From Dendrophyllia cribrosa (Eukaryota; Cnidaria; Anthozoa; Scleractinia; Dendrophylliidae): a DNA stretch of 64,000 nucleotides. The stretch is taken from positions 22,849,236 through 22,913,235 of the forward strand of contig JAJLRJ010000002.1 in NCBI GenBank assembly GCA_024195265.1. The letters are read 5' to 3'. This document shows positions 38,023 through 50,539 of the stretch, piece by piece; position 1 is the stretch's first letter; the number at the start of each line of letters is the position of its first letter. A program made the position numbers and the translations under genes. The notes beneath the pieces are model-generated. The model searched no databases, had not been told where the DNA came from, and was given only the letters and a program-made list of their open reading frames with translations.

Positions 38023-38427
38023 AGTAGAAGGGATATCACGGACTCCAATGCATCCTCGGACCCCGTTAATTTTAACGTAAAACACTTCTGCTTACTTATA
38101 CACATTAGTAAATTATATGACTCGATTGATCCTTTATGTTAAAACCACCAGAACTCAATAAAAATATTTCAGAAACTCATTTGTCATTTTCTCCTAAAAT
38201 TTAACAGCATCTCCAAATGCTAACTTTCTGTCTAAATTTACCAGAGACATATTTTCATTGATTGTAAAAGTGCCATTTCATTTTCCTGTCAAATCATTAC
38301 ATATTCTTACTATTTGATTTAAGTATATATAAGACATAAAACCTTTGAATTAAGGGGGTCCTTCGGATCCATTGGAGTCCGTGATATCCCTTCTACTGTC
38401 TCAAAAAATATTGGGGGACCAAATATT
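38023..38427 (+). repeat. Polinton terminal inverted repeat, right-arm copy
   Basis: Mirror image of 26490-26894. GCCCGG precedes it at 38017-38022. Confidence 0.9.
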
Positions 38428-38447
38428 TTTTCAACTGGGAGAAAAAT

Positions 38448-41400
38448 CATCTCAATCTCCAGTGTCCTCTCGCAAATGTATCTATGCCATTTTTCAAAAT
38501 CACTCTCTTGTCATCATTGGCAGACAGTGCAATCTTCTCCATTCGTTCTGTAAAAGATGATGTTCTCTGCTGCGAATGACATTTTGCGTTCCTGAGTATT
38601 TTTCCTTCTCCTTTCAACATTTCATAAGTTGTTAAACCGCAGTGGTTTTTAATCACACATTTTTTACGCCTTTTGCTTTCTTTTCTTCTTTCCTTCATTC
38701 AACAGGAAAGCATAAAGTTTTGGTCTCAGCGCAACAAATTCTGTTATGGTTTTTCCAGCGCATTCATCTTTCATCAACCCAATCTTTTTCTTGTTTTCTT
38801 TCACAATAGGCAATCCATTCATCACTGCAGGATGATCTCTGGAAAAGTCATTTGTGTCAAAACCTTCACATCATCTCAATATCTGCATAGAAATCTTCTG
38901 TTCAATTCATAGACCAGTGAATCTGTGTCTGTATAAAGAACTTTCAATCTTTCCATTTTTCTTTTGCATAGCCATAATGAAAGTCATACATCAGGGTTTT
39001 GGAGAGATCCAGAATTGACATTCCCACATAAACTGGTTTATTCATGCACTTTGTCTTTCTCATCTTTATCAATCAAAAATTCATCGAAAATCTGCAGATC
39101 AGCAAAGTTTGGTTGTTGATCAACTTTTTCTGCTCTTTCACATCTTTACCAGTTCAATGGAAACTCTTCCACATTCTCCATTGTCTTCCCAAATACTGAA
39201 TTGTTCATCAGTTGAAGAAATCTTTTTCAAAGCATTTTTTGCATTCATTCTCAGTTTTGTGTTTGTTCAATATATGATTTCATGAAGGCAGCTTCCTGAA
39301 ATGAAATTCCTCTCCAAATCTTTTTCAACTTCATTCCCAGGGAAAGAAAGAGTTTCAGATTTTCTCCGTGCAGAACCATTCTTTCTTTATCTCTCAGATT
39401 TTGAGTCAACTTCCACACTCCATCCAGTTCAAACTTTCTGGAGCAAGTGGAAATCATTTTGGTCATCGTGCAGTTCATCTGGATATTCCAATCACTTCCA
39501 GATGCATCCTACACTTCTCCATCAACAAATGCCTTCCATTTAGACGGATCATCCATCCATTTGAATTTCCCAACTGGAAGAGGTTTTGACATTGCCCATC
39601 CATAAAGGTTATTTGCATCCAGATAAACCAAAAAGAAGAAGTTTTTTCATTGAAATCTTTCATGAACCGATTGTTTGCCTTTGCGTATCTTTTGAATGCA
39701 TTTGAGTTTCCACCTCTCATTCCTCTTCAACCATCAACAACATATCTACGTCATTCAGAAGTTGCAATGAAACTCCACATTTTCAGCATTGCATTCCACC
39801 ATTCCAGGGGTTGTGAAAAACTGTGCAGGATCCAACCATAGTTTTCTTCACAAAGTTTTCTGAAGTTTTCAACAACATCTGCCAACAACAACACATCTGT
39901 TTTCAGATAGAGATCGTGAAATTCTCCCATGTTTTTCATCTGCCATTTCCCAGACATGTTTTGCGTGCTCAAAATCTTCTCTCCGATCCCCGAGTCATTC
40001 AATCTGGAGAAAAACGCTTCTTTCTCTGGAAGTGGCTCTGCAAACTTTTCAAATGAATCCATGAATTCATAGGGATAAACTCCTTTTCGCATCAAATCAA
40101 ACTTTTCTCCCTGGAAAAACTAGCAGTTTCTGTTCAAATCTGATTTGGGAAGATTTCCAATCAGTTTCCCAGAGAAGAAGCCATGAATTTAATGAATCCA
40201 AAAACCGATTTCATGTTTCACAACGATTTCTTTTCCCTCAGTCTTTTCTCTTTTCAACTCAAATTCAGGGAGAAAGAGATATATTTTCTTCATTATTGGG
40301 GATGCATTGTATCCAGAATTTCATCCAGCAAAGCCCGCACAAAAGATGTGAGTCATAGTTTGCAATTATGGAAAAACACGGAGTGAATTTTGGTTCTGAA
40401 ACATCCGATTGCAAGAGCGATGAGCAGCTCCTCTGAATTTTCCAGTAAATGGCAGTGATCTCGCACTTTCATCTTTTCTCCCTCTCTCAAATTCACCTTG
40501 ACATAACCAACACATGATGTTTGTTGAATACATGCCATTCTTCTGGAGTGAGGGATCCATGGTTTTGGTTTCAGTTTCAGTTGAGCAGTTTTCACTTCCT
40601 CAATGAGTTTTCTCACAAATTCTTTTGGAAGCAGCTGATTCTTTTTCACTTCCTGCTCTTTGCAGACAGGTTCCATTTCAGAAAAGGAGAGACGAGATGA
40701 AAAGCAAATCCACAGGGAGATGCTCTTGTATTTTCTGCGTTTGTTTCATTTTCCTGCATCTTTCATGGGTTTCAAAATCGATTCAAAATCAGCATAACCA
40801 CAACTGGAACATGAATCATCTTTGAGAAGTTACGGAAAGAACATGTTCCTTCAGGCATAACAATATTTGCTTCAAATTCAACGCAGTTGAGTTTGTGTTT
40901 TTTCAAGCTTTCTTCACTGGGGAATGAATTTATCTTTTGCAGAAGAATCTTTTTCGTTTTGTTCTGAAACTTGTGATCCAGCCAAACGAGAAAAGTTTTT
41001 CACGATGCAGAAATGAGTTTTGAATTCCTTTTTCAGCAGCAGATCCACATGTTTTTCTTTTTCTTCATCTGTCGCTCTCAGGGTAAAAGTTTTTGTCCCA
41101 TCCAAATACATTTACAGAAATGTTGTTTCTTTTCTCAAATTTTCCAATATCTTCCAGAGTTGTTGGAAATGCAATTCCACTCCAATCAAGTTTTTCAGCT
41201 TGTTTTCTCAGCAAGGCGTGATTCTTTCAGGATTCTGCACCACCCAGTTCATTGCTCTTGTCATGCACCATTTGAAACACATTTCATCTCGTTTTTCATG
41301 TTCACTACAGCGTTTTTGTTTGCCACTTCTTTTGGGAGAGAAATCCATGAAGATCCTCCCAGTGGCTCCACCGAATGAGATGAAGTTCTAATCTGATCAC

Positions 41401-42138
41401 TTTTTCAAACCCCAGTTTGATCCTCTTTGGTTGAAGTTTTCCAGGTTCATCAACATTTCTCTGCTCATTTCATCAAACAACTCACCTGCATCATTTCCTT
41501 CTAGATTTCTTTTCATGCGGGAATGGGAGAATGGTGTTTCTTCAATCATGCCATCGTCACTCAAATCGGTTTCACCAGAGAGACCAAAACACATTTCACT
41601 TTTGTCTGCGATTTTGCTTATCAACTCAAAACTTCACTCCTCACTTTCCGGAGAAAATCTTGTGGAGTTGGGGAATCATCTCCTTGAATGATCAATTGTC
41701 TGGCAAATCCTCTCAAAGCAGATTTTCCTTCTTCCACGACAACCTTTGCCACAATGCAGCAATCTGTTTTTTCAATCTTTCAACTGCAGGATTTGTTCTT
41801 CTCCTAATTTCTCATCATCCACATCTTCCAGCCAAGTCGCCCAGTCTGAAATATTTTCTGTTTGTTTTTGAATGACTTTGGAATGATTTTGGGAGGAACT
41901 TTTCTTTTCCGGAACAACACTGGAACATCAATTTTTTATTTTCAACATCCAGGGGGTTAACTTTTCTGTGTTTCCAAATTTTCAAACGAGCTGCTTTATT
42001 CATTTTTGGTTGATCGTTTTTCCCACCTCCAGTCCATAGATTTTCAACTAAAAAGTTCTAAATCATCTCTCCTCAATCTAGACCAACCTTTCAATCCGAT
42101 GATCTCGCAAATGATTTCAATGCATTCAAAGTTGCCAT
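38448..42138 (-). pseudogene. POLB: Decayed copy of the family B polymerase
   Basis: Reverse copy of 22658-26470 beginning at ATG 42136-42138. About the first 100 bp from 38448 are identical to the left arm. Beyond 38.55 kb single-base gains and losses, many in homopolymers, break the frame every few dozen codons. Toward the gene start true substitutions appear as well (for example the region equivalent to residues 45-65). Recognisable pieces include DLYLKTDVLLLADVVENFR and FLSLGMKLKKIWRG. It is not functional as written, though part of the damage may be sequencing error. Confidence 0.85.
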
Positions 42139-42174
42139 TTTAAATGGGGTAAAAAGATTTTTTCCCTATTTAAA

Positions 42175-42947
42175 ATGAAGTTTTCAATTCAAGAGGAAGG
42201 AAAAGAAAAGCAAACTTTTTTCACATTCAAAGAAGCCCAGAACAAACTGGTCTTCCCTCAAAAACTATTTTAGAGTTCTCAAATCAGGCAACACAAGTAT
42301 TTCAGACGAGCTGACAAAAAAACTTTTTGGATTCGGGAGGAAGATGATCACCATTTATCCAGATTGATGGAGAAGATTTTTTTTGCAGAAGAAATTCTGG
42401 AAAGATTTGGCTTGTCCAGAACAGTTTTTTTCAATCAACTCTGCAAGAAAAAAACTCATTTTCTAGATTCAACTGAGAAATCTCACGATGTCACTTGGAA
42501 ATCTCCCAGACTGGAAGAATTTCTCGATTTGATGAAAGAGAAAGCTATGGTTGAAAAAGTTCTTCAGCGCTCAAGAAAAGGAATACCAAAAATGGCACTC
42601 AGTAAAAAGTCTGCGTATATAAACACGTTGACCAAACTTGTCAAGCCACATTTTGAATTTTTTATCATGGATAAAAAATGAACAAAGAAAAACTTTTCAC
42701 AATCGAGGGGCAAGATTTCTTTTCCTGGAGGAAATCAAAATTGCACTGGCTGAAATAAAAATCATGCAACTTGGATTGATCCCAAATTTTACAAAGCATG
42801 TGGTTGACGGAGGAAGAAATCGCATGGATGCATTGGGCTGAAATTGAAACCAAGATTCAGAAAGCCGTTGACAAGGTAAATGGTTTTCTTCCAGTCAAAA
42901 ATGAAAAAGACAGACAGTTTGGAGAAATGGATTTGGAAATAAAATGA
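42175..42947 (+). pseudogene. Copy of the HTH-repeat gene, right arm
   Basis: Starts at ATG 42175 after CTATTTAAA and ends at TGA 42945-42947. The frame is broken several times. At about 42548-42642 its sequence differs completely from the left copy, then both agree again from CAAGCCACATTTTGAA. It shows that the third module belongs to the same gene. Confidence 0.7.
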
Positions 42948-42969
42948 TTTTTTTATCTCCACCAAGAAA

Positions 42970-43597
42970 ATGAATCCCGAAAAAGTTTCCATTCCCGATC
43001 ACTCTCCAAGAACCAAAAACGAACCTCTGGAAAGATTTCATATTGTCTTCTCCCTGTTCTCTCAATGACAAAAAACTTCAACTGAAACTCCAAACAAAGT
43101 TTAAAATCTTTGCTCATGAAGGAGATTCTTTTTCATGGGTATCAATCTCCCTGAAGAAAACATCCTTTTTCCGTAAACTGGAAAATCATCTTCGCTCAGC
43201 TGCAATGAAAAAACAACCGGAAGTGAAAAAACTTTCTCCATCTTTTGCTAAGTTTCATGCAGAAGATTTCACTCTCTTGAAAGTGGATAAATCTGAACAG
43301 GAAAAGATCTTTGCAAAGATTTATCTCCAAAATCCCCAAAACAGATTTCTCTTGTCGTTTTTGGGAGTTGATAATGGGAAAAAAAAACCCATTCTGAGGC
43401 AAAAAAACTCATTGGCATGCCACTTTTTGGGCAAGTTGTCTTTTCCATCAAACATCTTTTCTGCGGAAATGTAAAATCTATCACAGCGATTGTGGATGAA
43501 GTTCTTGTGGAGGAAATGGTTCAAACTGCCTCAGTTTTTGATTAATATGATAAAAATGAGGATGATAAATGAAAAAGATTTCCCTTCTTTAAAATGA
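42970..43597 (+). pseudogene. Copy of the acidic-tail gene, right arm
   Basis: Corresponds to 21168-21812, with the same start context CCAAGAAAATG. It has indels and several base substitutions near the start and an in-frame TAA in the acidic tail region. Confidence 0.7.
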
Positions 43598-43881
43598 AAA
43601 AAACGTTTTTCAGTGACGATGAAGAATATTTTTTAAGAACGATGGACCTTACATTTTCAATATATACTCTTAAAAGTCAACCACAAAACATAGTTTTTGA
43701 AACTTATAAAGACGCAAAGAAAGTTGAAAAAGAAATCATAGATTCTTTAATCTCACTTCTCCAAAGTTCTCTGAAGAGTGATTGGAAAGAAATAAAAAAA
43801 AGCATGTAAGAATCTTAACACAGTCAAAAAATATAAAAAACAGGTGAGTAAAATTATTATATTTCAGACCTTATGAGATAT
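43594..43881 (+). pseudogene. Copy of the 95-aa gene, right arm
   Basis: The first 71 codons match 20884-21171 exactly at protein level, then an extra A in a run of A shifts the frame. Confidence 0.75.
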
Positions 43882-44361
43882 GAGGATATAATCTGATTGA
43901 CAACTTTTTTGTTTCCAATCTGGAAACAAAAAGTTAACAATCTGGAAAATAAAAGTTGACAATTAGGGAGGTTACATATTTGTTTTTTCAAAAGTTTTTA
44001 TTTTAAAAAGTTTTTTGAGAAAACCAAAAAGTTTTTTCTCAAAAAAAACTTTTTGAAAAACAAATATGTAACCTCCCTGTTTGTTAACTTTTTATATCCT
44101 CCTAACAACAGAAAATCATTTTTGGAGCAGAAAATCTGGTTGACAAAATCATTTTTGGAGCAGAAAATCTGGTTGACAAAATCATTTTTGGAGCAGAAAA
44201 TCTGGTTGACAAAATCATTTTTGGAGCAGAAAATCTGGTGACAAAATCATTTTCCTGAAATCTGGTTGACAAAAAGTTTCTGAAATCTGGTTGACAAAAA
44301 GTTTCTGAAATCTGGTTGACAAAAAGATCTTTTTTGAAACAAAAAAGTTACAAAATCATTT
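43882..44361. repeat. Repeat region copy before the gap
   Basis: Mirror of 20400-20883: one hairpin copy (about 43957-44092) and TCTGGTTGACAAAATCATTT repeats, with fewer units than the left arm. Confidence 0.8.
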
Positions 44362-44861
44362 NNNNNNNNNNNNNNNNNNNNNNNNNNNNNNNNNNNNNNN
44401 NNNNNNNNNNNNNNNNNNNNNNNNNNNNNNNNNNNNNNNNNNNNNNNNNNNNNNNNNNNNNNNNNNNNNNNNNNNNNNNNNNNNNNNNNNNNNNNNNNNN
44501 NNNNNNNNNNNNNNNNNNNNNNNNNNNNNNNNNNNNNNNNNNNNNNNNNNNNNNNNNNNNNNNNNNNNNNNNNNNNNNNNNNNNNNNNNNNNNNNNNNNN
44601 NNNNNNNNNNNNNNNNNNNNNNNNNNNNNNNNNNNNNNNNNNNNNNNNNNNNNNNNNNNNNNNNNNNNNNNNNNNNNNNNNNNNNNNNNNNNNNNNNNNN
44701 NNNNNNNNNNNNNNNNNNNNNNNNNNNNNNNNNNNNNNNNNNNNNNNNNNNNNNNNNNNNNNNNNNNNNNNNNNNNNNNNNNNNNNNNNNNNNNNNNNNN
44801 NNNNNNNNNNNNNNNNNNNNNNNNNNNNNNNNNNNNNNNNNNNNNNNNNNNNNNNNNNNNN
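44362..44861. other. Assembly gap, exactly 500 N
   Basis: A run of 500 N, a typical scaffold-gap placeholder. Sequence on its two sides is unrelated: Polinton repeats to the left, host gene to the right. Confidence 1.
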
Positions 44862-45239
44862 GTGAATGCGCGCAATTGATGTAACATAAAATCGAAAACC
44901 AAAAGCACCAGATGGACATCCATTGCGTTTTTAAACAGGCAACTCAAGAGTGAGGTGCAGGATTGCAGAAAATTAATTCAGTTTCTTTTAGAACGAAGCA
45001 TGATACAATGGGATGTATTGTTATTCAATGAGATAGAAATATGATTTCCATCTCATTACACTAGTTTTCTGCAAACCCGCACCTTAGTGCAACTCAAGCA
45101 AGCTGTGGATTTACAATGTGACCACGATGCACTTGCATATGTTTCTAGCACTTGCTCCGGCTTGCTTGACTGACGTCATAAGCAAGCATGCTTAGCGGCG
45201 ATCTCAAGCGCGAATGTGACCGAGGGGTAAGTTAGGTCA

Positions 45240-45345
45240 GGCCGGATGAGCAAAATATTTGGCTCTCGGTCATGGCGCACGGACCTTGCTGGGCTCCGTC
45301 CGCACGCCAGAGCTCGAGCCAAATATTTTCCCATCAGGCCATCCC
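45240..45345. repeat. Short palindromic repeat
   Basis: GGCCGGATGAGCAAAATATT followed by TGGCTC is mirrored by GAGCCAAATATTTTCCCATC followed by AGGCC. It is a MITE-like foldback of about 105 bp in host DNA. Confidence 0.6.
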
Positions 45346-45469
45346 ACACAGTCAATTAGCACATATTCTGTTGACCATATTTATACTTCTGTACTTGTAG
45401 TTAATGCGGAGTCCCTTCCCTCACTACTGTGTCTTTATTGTAACCTCTATTGACTTTTCCTACCGGCAG

Positions 45470-45658
45470 ATACCCTTGGATGCCAGGACTTCAGTAGATC
45501 CGGACTATGCAGACATAAACTTAGCTACTCCGAAATACTATTGGCTGTGCCGTAATTCGTCGGAGCCTGCATTTAACACCAGTGGAAATATTTCTGACAT
45601 TCCATTAGTCACCATACCAGAGCTTATATTGGACTACAGCAACCATAACGCTTCTGAG
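45470..45658 (+). CDS. Polycystin-1/REJ-like gene, exon a
   Basis: An open 63-codon exon between CCGGCAG and GTAATA, phase 0 at both ends. It encodes LDARTSVDPDYADINLATPK, YYWLCRNSSEPAF and so on. The bounded open frame plus the downstream exons support it. Upstream exons would lie beyond the gap. By similarity of the following exons it belongs to the extracellular region of a polycystin-1 or receptor-for-egg-jelly type membrane protein. Confidence 0.65.
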
Positions 45659-46228
45659 GTAATATATTAAATGAAACGAAGCAATGTTTGGTAGAGTCGT
45701 TAACAATCACGGACTTTGAATTCATGATAATCCGGAAAAGAACATGAGGACGTTTGCCGGAGACACGGTAACGGGTCGAACCAAACCTCCAGATATCGAA
45801 AATGAGTCGCAAAACGTAGACAAAGTGGCGGAGAAGTCGTGTGGACCTTGAAATCATTTGATTGGATCACAATGATTGGCTACGGCCTGTCTGTTTCACA
45901 AACGGAGTACGGCTCATTTCCTTCAGAGCAATCTTGCTTAAAACCCAGTGGCACATCTAGGGGAGAGATCCGGGGGTCCCTCCCCCCCCCCCCCTTACCT
46001 TGCTAAACAATAAGACTTGAAGGGCAAAAAATGTCTTTCGTCTTTAACATTTTCACTCCTATCCGCCCAGCCGACCGCCATTGAAACCAGCATAATGCGG
46101 ACTTCTCTTGGCGCCGATCATTGCTAAATTGGTAAACAGCAGAGACTGCAGGATGAAAAGTAATTTCCTATTAGCTTCCGCCAATAAGAACGTAGATTAA
46201 TATTAATATAATGTTTTCGTTTTTTTAG

Positions 46229-46326
46229 AACCTCGGAGGCTGCTTTGGGACAGGACCAGGTCGGCTCAACTTCTCGGGGCCTTTGGAACATATTGATTCA
46301 CGACGAGGAATGATAGAAAACTCTAC
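46229..46326 (+). CDS. Polycystin-1/REJ-like gene, exon b
   Basis: Acceptor TTTTTTTAG, donor AC|GTACGT. It encodes NLGGCFGTGPGRLNFSG.. and ends two bases into a codon that the next exon completes. The REJ module typically has this Gly/Cys-rich lead into a beta strand. Confidence 0.65.
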
Positions 46327-46359
46327 GTACGTATAATGAACTATTTGTGAAAAAAAATT

Positions 46360-46790
46360 AAGTTAAAATCGGACACAGCCAAATCGTGACTCGTGTAAAG
46401 TAATTCTAAGTTTTGAGTCTGTGGATGAAATCCCAAAGTGTGACCATTCAATCGGAAACCTCTTCATCACTATTTTCATGTTGTGCTGTTTATTAATATG
46501 CTGTACAAAGTGGTTCTAACTTTTAAGTCTGTGAATAATAGTCAACAGTGTCACATTGACCATTCAAATGAAAGCTCTTCAGTAGTACTATCCTATGGAG
46601 CTGTTTATTAGTGATTATGCTGTACAATGTAGTTCTAACGTTTGAGTCTGTCAATGAAATCCCACGGCATGACCATTGAAATGAAAGCTCTTTAGTAGTA
46701 CTTTTGAATGAAACTGTTGGATTTTCAGTATTTTTCAAAACGAAATTTGGCACTTTTGTTGAATTTTAATAGTGACCTATTATCCGTCTA
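46360..46790. repeat. Degenerate tandem repeat in intron
   Basis: Three diverged units of about 110-120 bp carry GTTCTAACTTTTAAGTCTGT, GACCATTCAAATGAAAGCTC and TTTAGTAGTACTT elements. Related sequence occurs near 3060-3130 and 28260-28330. Confidence 0.7.
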
Positions 46791-47230
46791 GGACAAATTT
46801 GAAAAAACATCTGTTACACGTCATCTGGCATTTAAAGAAGGGGCCGGTAGATTATGCATCTGGACGAACTATCTTCTTAGTGCGTCTCCAACGACTAACT
46901 ATTGGAGACAGCACTATCCACCTTTTTAACAACTGAGGCCAGATAGATAGTGCGTCTCTGCTATAGAAACAGCCAATCTAAACAAACATTTTTCGATCGT
47001 CTAAAACTTTAACCCGTGTATTCATTTTTAATCAGAAACCACGGCATGTAAATATAACCTTTACTTAGGCCTCGTCCTGCAAATTTGACGTTTCTATTTC
47101 GAAACACTGTAAAATGAGAATTTATACTGGCTAACTTTAAGCGCATAGTCATATAAAGAACACTGTTAATCTGTTAGTTTTAAGTTTAGCCACTTGCTAT
47201 GTCATATATTTCACCATATTTACATCACAG

Positions 47231-47341
47231 ATACGTCGTTACCCTCGTTCTCGATACCCACAATCCCTTTTTCACCAAAAGAGCTGTCTTCAAACAAGAG
47301 TTGGTAGTTGTTCTTGGGGACCCCCCTCAAGTGCAAGTCTC
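47231..47341 (+). CDS. Polycystin-1/REJ-like gene, exon c
   Basis: Acceptor CATCACAG, donor TC|GTAAGT. It encodes YVVTLVLDTHNPFFTKRAVF and then VVVLGDPPQVQVS, the beta-strand plus 'gdpP-v-v-C' pattern of REJ domains. Phases match exons b and d. Confidence 0.75.
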
Positions 47342-47449
47342 GTAAGTAGCCAATCTTTATTCTAATTAATAATAGTTCCTGTTAATGTAACATTTACTAG
47401 AATGTTCATGAAAACACTCAGTTTATGTTAACGGTCTTATCGGAGCCGG

Positions 47450-48460
47450 AGACAGTAGGGGATACGCCTTCTGGGAGCAGGAGGTTGTAGGTGTAGGAGG
47501 ATGGTCTTCTGGGAGTCGCTAGTAGAAGGAGCGCCTTCTAGGAGCGTGGGGTAGTAAGGGGTGCGCCTTCTCGAAGCCGGAGGTAGAAGGGGTGCGCCTT
47601 CTCGGAGCCGGGGATAGTATGGGATGCGCCTTTTCGCAGCCGGGGGTAGAAGGGGTGCGCTTTCTCGGAGTCAGGATAGTATCGGATGCACCTTCTCGAA
47701 GCCGGGGTTAATAGGGGGAGCGCCCTCTCGGAGCCGGGAGTAGTAGAAGGGGCACCTTCCCGGTGGCAGTAGGGGGTGCGCCTTCTCGGAACCGGGGGTA
47801 GTTGGGGATTCACCTTCTCGGGGCCAGGGGTAATAGGGGGAGCGCCCACTCTGAGCCGGGGGTAATAGGGGGGGCGCCTTCTCGACGATAGGGGTAGTAG
47901 GGGGTACGCCTTTTCGGAGCCGGGGATAGTAGGGGATGCGTCTTCTCGAAGTCGGGATAGTAGGAGGTGCGTCTTCTCGAAGCCGGGGATAGTAGGGGAT
48001 GCGCCTTCTCGGAGCCGGAGATAGTAGGGGATGCGCCTTCTCGGAGTCGGGATAGTTGGGGATGCACCTTCTCGAGGCTGGGGTTGATAGGGGGAGCGCC
48101 CTCTCGGAGCCGGGGATAGTAGGGCGTGTGTCTTCTCGGAGCCGAGGATAGTAGGGCGTGTGTCTTCTCGGACCCGAGGATAGTAGGGCGTGTGTCTTCT
48201 CGGAGCCGAGGATAGTAGGGGATGCGTCTTCTCGGAGCCGGGGATATTAGGGGATGTGCCTTCTCGGAGCCGGGGATAGTAGGGCGTGTGTCTTCTCGGA
48301 GCCGGGGATAGTAGGGGATGTGCCTTCTCGGAGCCAGGGATAGTAGGGGATGCGCCTTCTCAGAGCCGGCAATAGTAGGGGTGCACCTTCTCGGAGCCAG
48401 GGGTAGTAGGGGTGCACTTCACGGAGCCGTGGGGAGTAGGGGATGCGCCCCCTCTGTAAC
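47450..48460. repeat. G-rich minisatellite in intron
   Basis: About thirty degenerate units of 31-36 bp built on GGGGATAGTAGGGGATGCGC followed by CTTCTCGGAGCC. It is strongly G-rich on the plus strand. Open frames across it are translations of the repeat. Confidence 0.9.
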
Positions 48461-48906
48461 TAATTAAAGGTGGGTAACATGCCATTCAGGATCCTCCCAA
48501 GAGATAGGTGCTAAGATAATGGTTGCCATGGAAATTTGGTATGCCATAACCATTGGTAGAAAAAGTCACAAAGCTTGCTGGTTATGGTTGAATGCTTCAA
48601 AGTTAATAAAGTTTGAGGTCAGGGTGATACATCACCTCGACCCCACCCCCTTCGAGTTTGAATAGGGTTAGGGAATAGGGTTAGTAGTTGCTGTACCTTT
48701 TACATATACAACGCTCGGGGAAAATAGACGAACCTAACAAGCACAAGGAAAGACTAGCATGTCACTCGGTGCCGATTACGCTGACCAGTTAACAACATCA
48801 ATACTGGTAGGTAGTCGCCGGGGGTCTGCACGGCCGTGTTTATAGTGGTGAGTTAAGCCTTCCCTAACCTTTTCTCCAAAACGTAATCCTGTTTCCTATT
48901 TCATAG

Positions 48907-49238
48907 CTGCAACCCAATATGCGTAGAGAAGGTCAACATCGACCAAAAGCTACCTTTGAAGGGAACTTGTGTGGTCTGCTTTGGGGAACTGACATTTGAA
49001 TGGAAGCTTTTCCGGCACCCCTCTCCCGACATGGACCCGATAGACACGGAACACATGGAAGAAGTTTTAAATCTCGAGGAAATCTCAACCACATCGATTC
49101 GCTCACTAGATTTGGCAGTAAAGCACGACGCGTTAGCGCGAGATACTCATTACACTGCTACATTCAGGGCTTATCGACTTAGTGGACAATATGGGGAATA
49201 CTTCCATACTTTTCTCACGAATTCGCCTCCCGAAAACG
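48907..49238 (+). CDS. Polycystin-1/REJ-like gene, exon d
   Basis: Acceptor TTTCATAG, donor ACG|GTAATA. It encodes CNPICVEKVNIDQKLPLKGT.. then CVVCFGELTFEWKLF and a long hydrophilic stretch, ending in Y-x-ATFRAYRLSGQYGEYF. The Cys-x3-Cys, 'L-l-x-C-x-x-C' and W pattern is the REJ core. Spliced phases agree with exons c and e. Confidence 0.8.
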
Positions 49239-49699
49239 GTAATATATCACAGTTTTATTTGTATTTGACTTAATATGTCATGGTACACATACTCAAATGG
49301 TACAAATCTCATAATGATGAACCCTTTTTACTGTAACGGCCAAACCGTTAGTCGTCACTGTAATCGACTTTTTGAGTGTCATAGTGAAATCCTGCTGTGT
49401 GTGCTAATGAAAGCTACTGTCTTATTTAGTACTACTTTCATTTGGTGCTTTTTTGTTATGAGCAGTTTAAGCTTGTAGCTATATATAAGTCCTTGGATAG
49501 AATACTAAAGAGTAACCATTCAAATGAAGGCACTTTGACGGTAAGCTTCGCAAATACACTGCTAAATAATAAGTCAAAAATACATGCTAAACTACTAAAA
49601 TTACATTTCACGAAGCCAAAAACTAATTACAGAGCTAAATGGGTATAAGCTATAATACAAGATACAAGATAATAAACTAGAATAAGAATTATTAATATT

Positions 49700-49983
49700 A
49701 GAGCGGTTTTCAATTGAGTGTAGTAAAACCAAAACCAAAGTAATTACTCTGACCAATCACAGCAGTCGCAAACAATCCAATGAACCAATCAGAGCTCGAA
49801 GCAATTACATGTCGGCAGCGCCAAGCGCGGGAAAACGCGTGCGAGCAAGTTACGATTGGTTTTGGTTTTACTTCTGATTGGTCGAGAAAGTGGCGCGAGA
49901 TTTTTTAGCCAATCACAAAGCGTAGCAATGCAAAACCAAAGCAATTGTGTAATTACTTTCGACACTCAATTGAAAACTGCTCT
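49700..49983. mobile_element. MITE with 21-bp inverted ends
   Basis: AGAGCGGTTTTCAATTGAGT opens and ACTCAATTGAAAACTGCTCT closes a 284-bp non-coding element in the intron. The interior holds CCAATCA boxes in both orientations. Confidence 0.75.
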
Positions 49984-50199
49984 ATGTATACAGTATTAAA
50001 TTAGCTTTCTGTCAAATATGTTAACAATTTTAATAGTCAGCTACTCGCATCCATGTTGGTTAGATATGTCAACGATTTTAATGCTTAGCTACTCGCATCC
50101 ATGTTGGTCCCACAAATCCCCTAACCCTCCTCGCTCCTAGCTTCGCGAGATCCTGAGAGTCACGTATTTCTAGTTGACGCTATGTACTTACTACTTCAG

Positions 50200-50471
50200 G
50201 CACTTGTCATGTCACGCCCGAGAATGGAACTGCCATGAACACCTCGTTCACAATAAGCTGCTCGGGCTGGGCTGATCCCGATGAACCGCTCACCTACGAG
50301 ATTGCGTATATAAGCAGCTTGCAGCCATCCGTGTTCTACGTGTCTCGCATTCCTAACGCGTCCTCGGTCGTTTTGCCGATGGGACACGAAGACAATGACT
50401 TTAAACTCACCATAAGGATTCGTGTTATGGACCGTTTTGGTGCTGCTACTACCTTGTCGCTTGATATCAAG
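50200..50471 (+). CDS. Polycystin-1/REJ-like gene, exon e
   Basis: Acceptor CTACTTCAG, donor AAG|GTGAGG. It encodes FTISCSGWADPDEPLTYEIA and LPMGHEDNDFKLTIRIRVMD, with 'D-G-A-x-T' following: the second half of the REJ module, an extracellular beta-rich fold. Ends in phase 0. Confidence 0.8.
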
Positions 50472-50539
50472 GTGAGGTGAAAGAACAGTAAGGTTTAAGT
50501 TCTCAGTTCGTCGGTGTTTAGGATTCATTGGGGTATGAT

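Larger units (their letters stand above)
20400..44361. repeat. Giant palindrome, centre near 32459
   Basis: Positions x and 64917-x are reverse complements across 26.4-38.5 kb with essentially full identity, apart from (TA)n runs and one base near the tip. Outward of 38.55 kb the right arm matches the left one with many single-base indels, then increasing substitutions and at least one replaced block. The right arm ends at a run of N. The tip lies in a (TA)n run flanked by CTTATCTACAA and TTGTAGATAAG. Confidence 0.95.

Noticed and set aside
47538..48067. Minus-strand Pro/Arg/Tyr repeat frames
   Set aside because: Translations of the G-rich minisatellite.
48660..48690. Telomere-like GGGTTAGG strings
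   Set aside because: Only two or three imperfect units within an intron.
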